A model generated the notes under the pieces. The model worked only from the letters and a program-made list of their open reading frames with translations. It made no database searches and was not told the DNA's origin. Positions 1-7,362 of a stretch of DNA of 48,044 nt are shown one piece after another; the stretch's first letter is position 1, and each line of letters starts with the position of its first letter. Position numbers and translations under genes: made by a program. The DNA lies in NCBI GenBank assembly GCA_003062205.1, contig PQCP01000107.1:1-48044 (forward strand), given 5' to 3'. The DNA is from Candidatus Sedimenticola endophacoides (GTDB taxonomy: Bacteria; Pseudomonadota; Gammaproteobacteria; Chromatiales; Chromatiaceae).

Positions 1-814
1 TGGCGCAGGCTGGTCTGACATGCAGGAGAGATGCGTTCAAATTGCCTTTCGTCCTTCGGTTTGAAAGGCTCTTTTTACCCGAAGTGGGGGAGGTTGTCCA
101 GTATTAGATAGTATCTTTATGTTTCTGTGTGGGGTTTCTGTTTAGGGCGATTTCGCCCTGCCGGAGTGGCGGAAATGGCTGCACGAAGCCTTTCCCATTG
201 GGTAGGGGATCAAGGCCCGGTACCAAACGGTGATCCTGTGAGTGAGCGGTTTTTCTGAAAGATGGAGTTCGTGAGGCATGGCGCAACGGAATCCTGAATC
301 GAAAGTTGGATCCAATGATCGAGCTGTATGCGGAGTCGGCGTCGGCTGCGCTCGCTCCGTTTGCCTGATTGTCCGGTCTTCGTATGAGCGATTCCAACCC
401 CTGGCGGAAATTGTACGCAATGCGGAAGGGGCGGAACAACTTCAAAGGAAGCTCATCTGCTCATGCTCTATATCCGGTAACAGAGCTGCGTCGTTACAAT
501 GATGTTGCTGCTCTGGATATCTGATCATAAAGGGCGGGTGTTCCGCGTAGAACTTTCCCGATACGATTCGGGTCCGGAAGATCCGGCACGTGGCACGGTC
601 GGGATCGACGAGGCAAAAATCTGTGATTCGATAGAGATTATTTCCGTTCAGATTTTCTGTGACCCGAGAGGGCGGCTACGACGTTGATAAGGCAATCGCC
701 TGCGACATCAATGAAAATGCTGAAAAACCCTGTCAAGCAGTTTTTCACTTTGTTTTGAGCTGAATAGTTACCTGCCGGTATATTCTGTTTTCATGCGTTC
801 GCCCTGTCGGCTGA
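1..814. other. Non-coding or decayed stretch, no credible gene
   Basis: I see no supported gene here. The open frames at 278-502 (+), 104-445 (-) and 142-420 (-) are short, overlap each other on both strands, lack a convincing ribosome binding site and resemble no family I know. The stretch looks less GC-rich than the rest of the window, particularly 720-800. It ends where a HlyD-like coding frame begins abruptly without a start, so it is probably sequence brought in by the rearrangement that cut that gene. No tRNA, terminator or clear promoter was recognised. Confidence 0.5.
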
Positions 815-1294
815 CCATTTAGCCATCTCGAACAACTGGAGATCCGCTCGCCGGTGGAGGGCGTGGTCCATGACCTACTGGTTCAGTCGCCCGGTGAAGT
901 GGTCAGTGCCAACGACATCCTGCTCGCCGTGATACCGGTCGACCGCCCCCTGGTGGCCAAGGTCAAGGTCCAGTCCAAGGATATCGGCCATATCCGGAGG
1001 GGCCAGAGCGCGACCCTGCGTGTGACAACCTATGATCCGCGTCGCTACGGTGTTCTCAAGGGGGAGGTGGAGGGACTCTCACCGACCGCCTTCGTGCCGG
1101 AGGACAAGACCGAGCCCTTTTACGAGGCAACAATCAAGTTACAGCGATCCTACCTCGGGACGCCAGAGAAGAAGATGGTGCTGCTCTCCGGCATGACCCT
1201 GACCGCGGATATAAAGACCGGTACCAAAACGCTGCTGGAATACCTGCTGAAACCGATCTACCTGGCCAAGGAGTCGGCGTTTCACGAAAGGTGA
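815..1294 (+). pseudogene. HlyD-type membrane fusion protein, C-terminal remnant
   Basis: The open frame runs from just after a stop at 812-814 to TGA at 1292-1294, about 159 codons. The first in-frame GTG is at 854. The reading LEIRSPVEGVVHDLLVQSPG is the second half of a lipoyl-like hairpin domain, followed by a beta-barrel region (VAKVKVQSKDIGHIRRGQ) and the closing segment with LLSGMTLTADIKTGTKTLLE, the usual C-terminus of type I secretion adaptor proteins (HlyD/PrtE family). Full-length members have about 400-450 residues, so the signal anchor, coiled coil and first half are gone. Such proteins bridge an inner-membrane ABC exporter to TolC; no ABC or TolC gene is present here. Upstream DNA shows no matching coding sequence, so this is a truncated, presumably inactive relic. 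Confidence 0.8.
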
Positions 1295-1373
1295 GCGCGC
1301 GCGCAGACAAGCCTTGGTCGGGCTGGGAGTTCCCCCACACCCGGATGGGCCGCTCCTGTCCCTGTCCGGCCGT

Positions 1374-2939
1374 TCAGGCCGTGGTCATGCCGGGGTGTGA
1401 CAGCAGGTCGTGGATCGACTCCTGCTTCAGCACGCGGAGGCAGGCCTCCACCACCTTTGCGTCATAGAGCCTGCCCTGGTTTCTGGTGATCTCCTTCACC
1501 GCTTCGTCGATGCCGAGGGCGGGGCGGTAGGGGCGGTGCGAGGCGATTGCCTCGACTACATCGGCCACCATGAGGATGCGCGCCTGCCGGGAGATGGCAT
1601 CGCCCCCGATACCGTTGGGATAGCCCGAGCCGTCCAGGCGTTCGTGGTGCTGGAGCACGATCTCGGCGATCGGCTCGCCGAAATCCACATCCTTGAGGAT
1701 GTCGTAGCCGACGTCCGGGTGGGTCTTGATGATGGAGAACTCGGTCTCCGAGATGCGCCCCGGCCGGTTGAGGATCTCGGAGGGGACATAGATCTTTCCG
1801 ATATCGTGGATCGAGCCCGCGAAACGGATGCCGTTGATGGTCGACTCATCCAGCCCCATCTCCTCGGCGATTGCGACCGCCAGCCGGGTCACCCGGCGCT
1901 GGTGGCCCGCCGTGTAAGGGTCGCGTTTCTCCACCGTGATGGCCATCGCCTCGATGGTCTGTTCCAGGGTCCTACGCAACTGCTCCAGGGTGCGCTGGCG
2001 CTCCTCCTGGGCGATGTGGCGGGCGGTGTCGAGGCGCAGATGTTTGATGCCGAAAGCGAGGTCGTTCGCCATCTCGTCGAGCATCAGCAACTCTCTGTCA
2101 CTGAAACGGTTGGCCACCGTGCTGTAGAGGCTGAGCGCGCCGATGCACTCGTCGTTGACGATCAGTGGCAGGGCGATGGAGGAGCGGTAGCCCCGCGCCA
2201 GGGCCTGTTCGCGCCATGGCCCGAACTCCGGGTCGCTGGCGATATCGTTGCTGAAGTCGAGCTGTTTGTCGTTGACCGCCCGGGCGGCCGGGTAGAGGTC
2301 GTCGCCCTGGTCCAGGGCAAGGCTGGCGCCGAGCCCCTCAAGGTACCCGTCATGATGTCCGCTGGCGAAGCGGGGCACGATGCGCCCCTGTTTCAGGTAA
2401 CCGACCCAGGCCATGCGGTAGCCACCCAGATTGACCGCCGAGTTGCAGATCGACTCCAGCAGCGGCTGCTCCTCGCTGGCGTGGATCAGCGACTGGTTGA
2501 CGGCACTGAGGGTGCGCAGGGTGCGGATGGTGTTTTCGAGCGAGGCCGAGCGCTCCCTGACGATCTCCTCCAGGGAGGTGCGCATGCGGCGCAGTTCCAT
2601 GTGGGTGTGCACCCGGGCCAGCACCTCTTCGCGCTGGAAGGGCTTGGAGATATAGTCCACACCCCCCACCTCGAAGCCTTTGATGCGGTCCTTTACATCG
2701 TCCAGGGCGCTGATGAAGATCACCGGGACATCCGCGGTCGCGGGCTCGGCCTTGAGACGCCGGCACACCTCGTAGCCGTCGAGATCCGGCATGCGGATAT
2801 CGAGCAGAATCAAATTGGGGGGTTGGGCCTGCGCCGATTGCAGGGCCAGGGTGCCGCTGTTGGAGGGGCGTACCTTGAATCCGGCGTCGGTCAGCAGTTC
2901 GGTAAGGAGTCTGAGGCTGGCCGGGGTATCATCCACCAC
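1374..2939 (-). CDS. Response regulator with REC, GAF-like and HD-GYP domains
   Basis: Predicted two-component output protein that hydrolyses cyclic di-GMP. Numbering from GTG at 2939: a receiver domain (1-120) has the acidic pair D3-D4, phosphoacceptor D47 in LILLDIRMPDLDGYEV and the conserved Lys in YISKPF. A coiled linker follows, then a GAF-like domain (about 150-300). The HD-GYP domain (about 325-515) has H346, the HD pair H378-D379 in SIHDIGK and HHERLDGSGYP at 431-441, all key residues intact. Repeat R begins at 2941, immediately before the gene. The frame continues upstream through R only to a TAA, so the native first few residues and the native promoter and ribosome site have been replaced. 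The remaining protein is nearly complete, but whether it is expressed is uncertain. It converges on the HlyD remnant. Confidence 0.88.
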   Translation of the reverse strand: MVDDTPASLRLLTELLTDAGFKVRPSNSGTLALQSAQAQPPNLILLDIRMPDLDGYEVCRRLKAEPATADVPVIFISALDDVKDRIKGFEVGGVDYISKPFQREEVLARVHTHMELRRMRTSLEEIVRERSASLENTIRTLRTLSAVNQSLIHASEEQPLLESICNSAVNLGGYRMAWVGYLKQGRIVPRFASGHHDGYLEGLGASLALDQGDDLYPAARAVNDKQLDFSNDIASDPEFGPWREQALARGYRSSIALPLIVNDECIGALSLYSTVANRFSDRELLMLDEMANDLAFGIKHLRLDTARHIAQEERQRTLEQLRRTLEQTIEAMAITVEKRDPYTAGHQRRVTRLAVAIAEEMGLDESTINGIRFAGSIHDIGKIYVPSEILNRPGRISETEFSIIKTHPDVGYDILKDVDFGEPIAEIVLQHHERLDGSGYPNGIGGDAISRQARILMVADVVEAIASHRPYRPALGIDEAVKEITRNQGRLYDAKVVEACLRVLKQESIHDLLSHPGMTTA

Positions 2940-2940
2940 C

Positions 2941-3239
2941 GCTAACCGCCATGGAGAGCGAAGCGAAGGCGGTTAGTCCCCGATAGGCGTAGGCGCGGTT
3001 GTATGGCCGCAGTTACGACCGATAGGGAGTGACGTAGGGCATACAAATAGCGCATTCGACACGCCGTAGAGTCATTGTGGTCATCATGACGGAGTTGCGC
3101 ACGAGCAGCTTTGCTGCAATGTGCGGGACGGAGTCGTGATGAGCGCAGGACGGTCGGGGCAGTAACGGCTGTCGCGTTGGCGAGTCGATTTTGGGGACTG
3201 GGATGTCCCAAAATCTTTCACGAGGTAGCGACACTCTTG
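2941..3239 (-). repeat. Repeat R, copy A (299 bp, minus orientation)
   Basis: One of five copies of a 299-bp sequence that starts CAAGAGTGTCGCTACC and ends GGCGGTTAGC. This copy differs from the others at one base (GCGCATTCGAC versus GCGCATCCGAC). Its 3' end abuts the HD-GYP regulator gene and its 5' side adjoins segment X. Stem-loops are described under copy B. Confidence 0.96.
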
Positions 3240-3511
3240 CAGGATGTTACCGGTTCCGGCACTCGCTGCCTGCTTGGATTGAATGGTCTGCTCTTCCACG
3301 ATAGGGTACCTGGTAGGGCCAAATGTCCGCTCCGTTCCGGCCTGTGCCAACCCGCCAAGGCGTCTGCCCGCCACCTCTGCCGTTCCCGGGAAGCCACGAG
3401 TCAGCGGTAATGTGGCAGCCATCCAGGCCCCGTGCCCCGTGCCCTGCGCGTTGCCCCCGATCCGCCACCTCCTACTGTGATGTCGTGATCAGCGTTTTTC
3501 CTCTACAATTC
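3240..3511 (-). other. Segment X, copy 1: unidentified 272-bp sequence upstream of R
   Basis: This sequence lies between R copy A and an IS1380 left end, and is repeated at 4789-5060. On the minus strand two overlapping frames stay open toward R: one from an ATG at about 3422 that runs on into R, and a 73-codon frame at 3247-3468. Neither resembles a protein I recognise. By analogy with the other R copies, which follow 5' parts of transposase genes, X may be the left end of a third IS, but I cannot show that. Confidence 0.5.
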
Positions 3512-3815
3512 TAGCCCGAATTATTCATAAAAAAGGGCGCACCTCGTTCAACCAATTGATATAATTGGTATTTCGCCAAAAACGCTTCGGTGAAGCTAAA
3601 CGAGGTCGCCCCATGTCCAAGTCTACCCAAGAACCGCTGAGATTTCTCCCCGTTGACGGTCTGAGCGTGCGTGGCGATTTTGACGGCGGCGCCTTGTCCT
3701 CGGATTTCGGTCCCATGATTCTACGCGGCCTCGACCGCCAAATCGGCTTGACCGAGCGCTTGGCCTGCGCCTTCAACGACCAGCGCCATCCATCCTATAT
3801 CACTCACAAGCTACA
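3512..3815 (+). pseudogene. IS1380-family element, left end plus transposase 5' fragment (1)
   Basis: The terminal inverted repeat starts TAGCCCGAATTATTCATAA at 3512. The right ends elsewhere in the window carry the same sequence with 17 of 19 bases matching. A small palindrome (CCAATT-5-AATTGG, 3551-3567) holding TATAAT precedes ATG at 3613, which has GAGGT about six bases upstream. The reading frame, MSKSTQEPLRFLPVDGLSVR then DFDGGALSSDFGPMILRGLD and GLTERLACAFNDQRHPSYIT, is the typical N-terminus of IS1380-family DDE transposases. After about 67 codons it is cut by repeat R. Catalytic residues lie further on and are missing, so no active enzyme is made. Confidence 0.75.
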
Positions 3816-4114
3816 CAAGAGTGTCGCTACCTCGTGAAAGATTTTGGGACATCCCAGTCCCCAAAATCGACTCGCCAACGCGACAGCCGTTACTGCCCCG
3901 ACCGTCCTGCGCTCATCACGACTCCGTCCCGCACATTGCAGCAAAGCTGCTCGTGCGCAACTCCGTCATGATGACCACAATGACTCTACGGCGTGTCGGA
4001 TGCGCTATTTGTATGCCCTACGTCACTCCCTATCGGTCGTAACTGCGGCCATACAACCGCGCCTACGCCTATCGGGGACTAACCGCCTTCGCTTCGCTCT
4101 CCATGGCGGTTAGC
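3816..4114 (+). repeat. Repeat R, copy B (299 bp, plus orientation)
   Basis: Reference copy for the structure. Three stem-loops are visible. (1) 3840-3868: GATTTTGGG pairs with the mirrored CCCAAAATC around a short loop. (2) 3914-3973: outer arms CATCACGAC/GTCATGATG, then CGCAC/GTGCG and GCAGC/GCTGC around AAA. (3) 4079-4113: CTAACCGCC/GGCGGTTAG, a nine-pair stem closing 17 bases at the very 3' end. The copy follows IS1380 transposase codon 67 and is followed by GAATGTGGCG and another IS1380 left end. Small frames exist on both strands but none looks like a gene. Confidence 0.96.
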
Positions 4115-4132
4115 GAATGTGGCGTTTATTTC

Positions 4133-4277
4133 TAGCCCGAATTATTCATAAAAAAGGGCGCACCTCGTTCAACCAATTGATATAATTGGTATTTCGCCAA
4201 AAACGCTTCGGTGAAGCTAAACGAGGTCGCCCCATGTCCAAGTCTACCCAAGAACCGCTGAGATTTCTCCCCGTTGA
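4133..4277 (+). pseudogene. IS1380-family element, left end fragment (2)
   Basis: The same left inverted repeat, leader and ATG (4234) as fragment 1, but identity stops at 4277, after about 15 codons. The sequence then diverges and the frame meets a stop (TGA near 4298). The 78 bases from 4278 to 4355 match nothing else in the window. A deletion or illegitimate junction inside the IS is the simplest reading. Confidence 0.7.
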
Positions 4278-4355
4278 TGAGAGTGCCCACGTAATCTGAT
4301 GTGGTGATCATCTGATTATTTGATGGCAGTAAACACAACGGCCGATGACCTGTCT

Positions 4356-4489
4356 TAGCCCGAATGTTTCATAAACCATTAGGTGACCACAAATACCGTA
4401 CAACCAGACTAGGGTATTAGCCGAGAACTAGGCAGGCCGGTAACTGTTAGCGGGGCGACGATCATTTTTTCGGGGTTGTAGCGTCCATC
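4356..4489 (-). mobile_element. IS1380-family right end (inverted), 134 bp
   Basis: Begins TAGCCCGAATGTTTCATAA, matching the left-end repeat at 17 of 19 bases, and is the exact inverse of 5664-5797. It joins R copy C directly. With copy D and its right end it gives 433-bp inverted arms (4356-4788 and 5365-5797). The bases outside the two outer ends (GTCT left, GGCG right) are not a target duplication. Confidence 0.75.
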
Positions 4490-4788
4490 GCTAACCGCCA
4501 TGGAGAGCGAAGCGAAGGCGGTTAGTCCCCGATAGGCGTAGGCGCGGTTGTATGGCCGCAGTTACGACCGATAGGGAGTGACGTAGGGCATACAAATAGC
4601 GCATCCGACACGCCGTAGAGTCATTGTGGTCATCATGACGGAGTTGCGCACGAGCAGCTTTGCTGCAATGTGCGGGACGGAGTCGTGATGAGCGCAGGAC
4701 GGTCGGGGCAGTAACGGCTGTCGCGTTGGCGAGTCGATTTTGGGGACTGGGATGTCCCAAAATCTTTCACGAGGTAGCGACACTCTTG
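4490..4788 (-). repeat. Repeat R, copy C (299 bp, minus orientation)
   Basis: Identical to copies B, D and E as far as I can read. The 3' side continues into the inverted IS1380 right end (4356-4489); the 5' side adjoins segment X copy 2. Confidence 0.96.
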
Positions 4789-5060
4789 CAGGATGTTACC
4801 GGTTCCGGCACTCGCTGCCTGCTTGGATTGAATGGTCTGCTCTTCCACGATAGGGTACCTGGTAGGGCCAAATGTCCGCTCCGTTCCGGCCTGTGCCAAC
4901 CCGCCAAGGCGTCTGCCCGCCACCTCTGCCGTTCCCGGGAAGCCACGAGTCGGCGGTAATGTGGCAGCCATCCAGGCCCCGTGCCCCGTGCCCTGCGCGT
5001 TGCCCCCGATCCGCCACCTCCTACTGTGATGTCGTGATCAGCGTTTTTCCTCTACAATTC
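4789..5060 (-). other. Segment X, copy 2
   Basis: The same 272-bp sequence as 3240-3511, with one base difference (GTCGGCGG for GTCAGCGG) that changes Leu to Pro in the longest minus-strand frame. It is unidentified and has no recognisable protein or RNA motif. Confidence 0.5.
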
Positions 5061-5364
5061 TAGCCCGAATTATTCATAAAAAAGGGCGCACCTCGTTCAA
5101 CCAATTGATATAATTGGTATTTCGCCAAAAACGCTTCGGTGAAGCTAAACGAGGTCGCCCCATGTCCAAGTCTACCCAAGAACCGCTGAGATTTCTCCCC
5201 GTTGACGGTCTGAGCGTGCGTGGCGATTTTGACGGCGGCGCCTTGTCCTCGGATTTCGGTCCCATGATTCTACGCGGCCTCGACCGCCAAATCGGCTTGA
5301 CCGAGCGCTTGGCCTGCGCCTTCAACGACCAGCGCCATCCATCCTATATCACTCACAAGCTACA
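5061..5364 (+). pseudogene. IS1380-family element, left end plus transposase 5' fragment (3)
   Basis: Sequence-identical counterpart of 3512-3815, with the transposase ATG at 5162. It is cut by R copy D at the same base as fragment 1, after about 67 codons. Together with the right end at 5664-5797 this is a complete pair of IS termini whose middle (most of a gene expected to be about 1.3 kb) has been replaced by R. Confidence 0.75.
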
Positions 5365-5663
5365 CAAGAGTGTCGCTACCTCGTGAAAGATTTTGGGACA
5401 TCCCAGTCCCCAAAATCGACTCGCCAACGCGACAGCCGTTACTGCCCCGACCGTCCTGCGCTCATCACGACTCCGTCCCGCACATTGCAGCAAAGCTGCT
5501 CGTGCGCAACTCCGTCATGATGACCACAATGACTCTACGGCGTGTCGGATGCGCTATTTGTATGCCCTACGTCACTCCCTATCGGTCGTAACTGCGGCCA
5601 TACAACCGCGCCTACGCCTATCGGGGACTAACCGCCTTCGCTTCGCTCTCCATGGCGGTTAGC
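5365..5663 (+). repeat. Repeat R, copy D (299 bp, plus orientation)
   Basis: Same sequence and stem-loops as copy B. It sits between the IS1380 transposase 5' fragment and the IS1380 right end, in the sense direction of the transposase. A frame from 5370 reads through R and the right end to 5744 with a single internal TAA (5589-5591), but no homolog is recognised. Confidence 0.96.
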
Positions 5664-5797
5664 GATGGACGCTACAACCCCGAAAAAATGATCGTCGCCC
5701 CGCTAACAGTTACCGGCCTGCCTAGTTCTCGGCTAATACCCTAGTCTGGTTGTACGGTATTTGTGGTCACCTAATGGTTTATGAAACATTCGGGCTA
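5664..5797 (+). mobile_element. IS1380-family right end, 134 bp
   Basis: Ends in ATGAAACATTCGGGCTA, the inverse of the left terminal repeat with two mismatches over 19 bases. It directly follows R copy D. The same R plus right-end junction occurs at 4489/4490 and 47916/47917, so the 433-bp combination is itself a repeated unit. The 91 bases to trmO hold no recognised feature. Confidence 0.75.
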
Positions 5798-5888
5798 GGC
5801 GACACATGCCAGAAAAACTTGAGAATTTAGCTATTTTTTTCAGGGTGGATTGCTCCACTCGCGGGGTGGTTTGCACCGGGGGCGCGGC

Positions 5889-6590
5889 ATGGAGATAACG
5901 CTGCGCGCGGTGGGGATCGTCCACTCCCCCTTCAAGGAGAAGTTCGGTATTCCCCGCCAGTCGGGGCTGGTGCCGGAGGCCTGTGGCCGCCTGGAGCTGC
6001 TGCCCCCCTATAACCGCCCGGAGGCGGTGGCGGGGCTGGAGGGCTACTCGCACATCTGGCTGCAGTTCGTGTTCCATCAGGCGATCAGGGAGCGGTGGCA
6101 GCCGACGGTGCGCCCGCCCCGGCTGGGCGGCAACGCGCGGGTGGGGGTGTTCGCCTCGCGCGCGCCCTACCGCCCCAATCCCATCGGCCTCTCGGTGGTG
6201 GGGCTGGAGGCGGTGGTGGTCGATGGCGAGCGGGTCAGTCTGTCGCTCTCCGGGGTGGATCTGCTCGACGGCACACCGGTTCTCGATATCAAGCCCTACG
6301 TGGCCTATGCCGACAGCCTTCCCCAGGCACGCTGCGGCTTCGCCCCCGCCGCCCCCCCGCGGTGCCTGACGGTCCACTTCTCGGAGCGTGCCCAGGAGCA
6401 GATCGCCCGAAGGGGCGATGGGGAGGGGCTGCGGGTGCTGATCACCCGCCTTCTGGAGCTCGACCCCCGCCCCGCCTACCGGGGGGATGAGGCCCAGGGG
6501 CGTACCTACGGCATCCGGCTGTATGATTTCGACCTGCGTTGGCGGGTGACGGCGGGGCGGGCCGAGGTGCTGGAGCTGGCGCCGCTGTAG
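5889..6590 (+). CDS. trmO: tRNA t6A37 N6-methyltransferase TrmO
   Basis: Member of the TsaA/YaeB/TrmO family, which uses S-adenosylmethionine to methylate N6-threonylcarbamoyladenosine at position 37 of some tRNAs. The 233-residue product has the typical opening (ITLRAVGIVHSPFKEKFGIP), the IWLQFVFH segment, the family signature RAPYRPNPIGLSVVGL and the core LDIKPYVAYADS, then the C-terminal extension of gammaproteobacterial TrmO with TYGIRLYDFDLRW. I chose ATG at 5889 because homology starts there; a frame opens 13 codons earlier at 5850. The gene stands alone, with IS debris upstream and a convergent operon downstream. All expected motifs are present. Confidence 0.93.
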   Translation: MEITLRAVGIVHSPFKEKFGIPRQSGLVPEACGRLELLPPYNRPEAVAGLEGYSHIWLQFVFHQAIRERWQPTVRPPRLGGNARVGVFASRAPYRPNPIGLSVVGLEAVVVDGERVSLSLSGVDLLDGTPVLDIKPYVAYADSLPQARCGFAPAAPPRCLTVHFSERAQEQIARRGDGEGLRVLITRLLELDPRPAYRGDEAQGRTYGIRLYDFDLRWRVTAGRAEVLELAPL

Positions 6591-6633
6591 GCGAGAATCC
6601 GCGAACAGGGCGCCTCAACCCGTGGTAAGGCGT

Positions 6634-7362
6634 TCAGTCTCGCTTGCGCTCACCGAAGCGGATCACCTTTTTCTGCGGGGAGAGGTTGATCTCGTCGATC
6701 ACCGCGCCGGGGCGTGCGCTCATCATCAGCCAGACCGCTTCGGCGACATCCGTGGGTTGCAGGTGGTTGTCAGGGGCGTCACCCGGGGCGAAGCCGAGGT
6801 GGTCGAAAAAGCTGCTGTGGACCATGCCGGGGTTGACGATGCCGATGCGCACCGGCGAGGCCGCGCACTCCTCGCGCAGTGATTGCGCCAGACCGCGCAG
6901 GGCGAATTTGGTCGCCGCGTACACCGCGCCGCGCGCGCCTCCGGCAAGGGCAGCCTCGGAGCCCATGAAGATCAGGTTGGCGTTCTCTCCGTGGCGCTTG
7001 AGGTGGGGCAGGAACTCGCGCGCCAGCAGCACCTGGCTGGTCAGGTTGATGTCGATCAGTTCGCGGATCTGGCGGGCCGAGAACTCCTCCAGCGACCCAA
7101 AACGACCGACCCCGGCGTTACAGATCACGCTGCCGATGCCGGGGTGGGTTCGGCGCAGCGCCTTCAGCGCCTCGGGCAGGGCGTCGAGCCGACCCAGGTC
7201 GAGGTCTACGCCGGTAAACTCCGACGGCCAGTGGCCGGAGGTGCTCATGGAGCGCGCCACGCCGATGACGTGGCATCCCTCGGCGAGCAGCTTTTCGCAG
7301 ACGGCGCGGCCGATGCCGCGGCTGGCGCCGGTGACCAGGACGGTGGGCCGGGGATCTTTCAT
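6634..7362 (-). CDS. Short-chain dehydrogenase/reductase (SDR)
   Basis: Classical SDR oxidoreductase of 242 residues, substrate unknown. Visible motifs are the NAD(P)-binding TGASRGIG (11-18), CNAG (81-84), Asn106 in DINLTS, Ser135 and the catalytic YAATK (Tyr148, Lys152). The whole active-site tetrad is present. Arg15 in the glycine motif and the basic-residue context favour NADP, but that is inference. It is the last gene of a minus-strand operon; its ATG overlaps the stop of the upstream nucleosidase-like gene in ATGA, implying translational coupling. It converges on trmO with 43 bases between them. Confidence 0.9.
   Translation of the reverse strand: MKDPRPTVLVTGASRGIGRAVCEKLLAEGCHVIGVARSMSTSGHWPSEFTGVDLDLGRLDALPEALKALRRTHPGIGSVICNAGVGRFGSLEEFSARQIRELIDINLTSQVLLAREFLPHLKRHGENANLIFMGSEAALAGGARGAVYAATKFALRGLAQSLREECAASPVRIGIVNPGMVHSSFFDHLGFAPGDAPDNHLQPTDVAEAVWLMMSARPGAVIDEINLSPQKKVIRFGERKRD

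Larger units (their letters stand above)
2941..4114. repeat. Module M1: 1,174-bp duplicated block (R- / X / IS1380 5' end / R+)
   Basis: This block recurs in direct orientation at 4490-5663. Reading both copies against each other I find two base differences (3057 region, T versus C; 3400 region, A versus G). Each block has the 299-bp repeat R as inverted arms around segment X and an IS1380 5' fragment, so the single-stranded form could fold on itself. The near-identity indicates a very recent duplication or an assembly artefact. Confidence 0.93.
4490..5663. repeat. Module M2: second copy of the 1,174-bp block
   Basis: Direct repeat of 2941-4114 with the same order: R minus, X, IS1380 5' fragment, R plus. 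Unlike M1, both outer R arms here continue into the IS1380 right end, so the unit 4356-5797 has IS-type termini at both sides. Confidence 0.93.

Noticed and set aside
278-502. 74-codon frame near the left edge
   Set aside because: No ribosome site, no similarity and overlapping frames on the other strand; insufficient to call a gene.
1410-2945. A 511-codon plus-strand frame opposite the HD-GYP gene
   Set aside because: It is the complement of a high-GC gene with clear REC and HD-GYP motifs; its own translation has no recognisable domain.
4079-4113. Terminal stem of R as an integron attC site
   Set aside because: The stem ends TAACCGCC/GGCGGTTA, which lacks the core-site consensus; the 35-base length is too short and no integrase or cassette is nearby.
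3816-4114. R as a group II intron
   Set aside because: The sense placement in IS genes and a GTGTCGC start are suggestive, but I find no domain V sequence, no intron-encoded protein, and the transposase reading does not resume after R.
5370-5662. Repeated open frames of 73 and 89 codons inside every R copy, and a frame reading on through R into the IS1380 right end
   Set aside because: They recur only because the DNA recurs. Frames are open on both strands, no consistent ribosome site precedes them, the long one has an internal TAA, and no family is recognisable.
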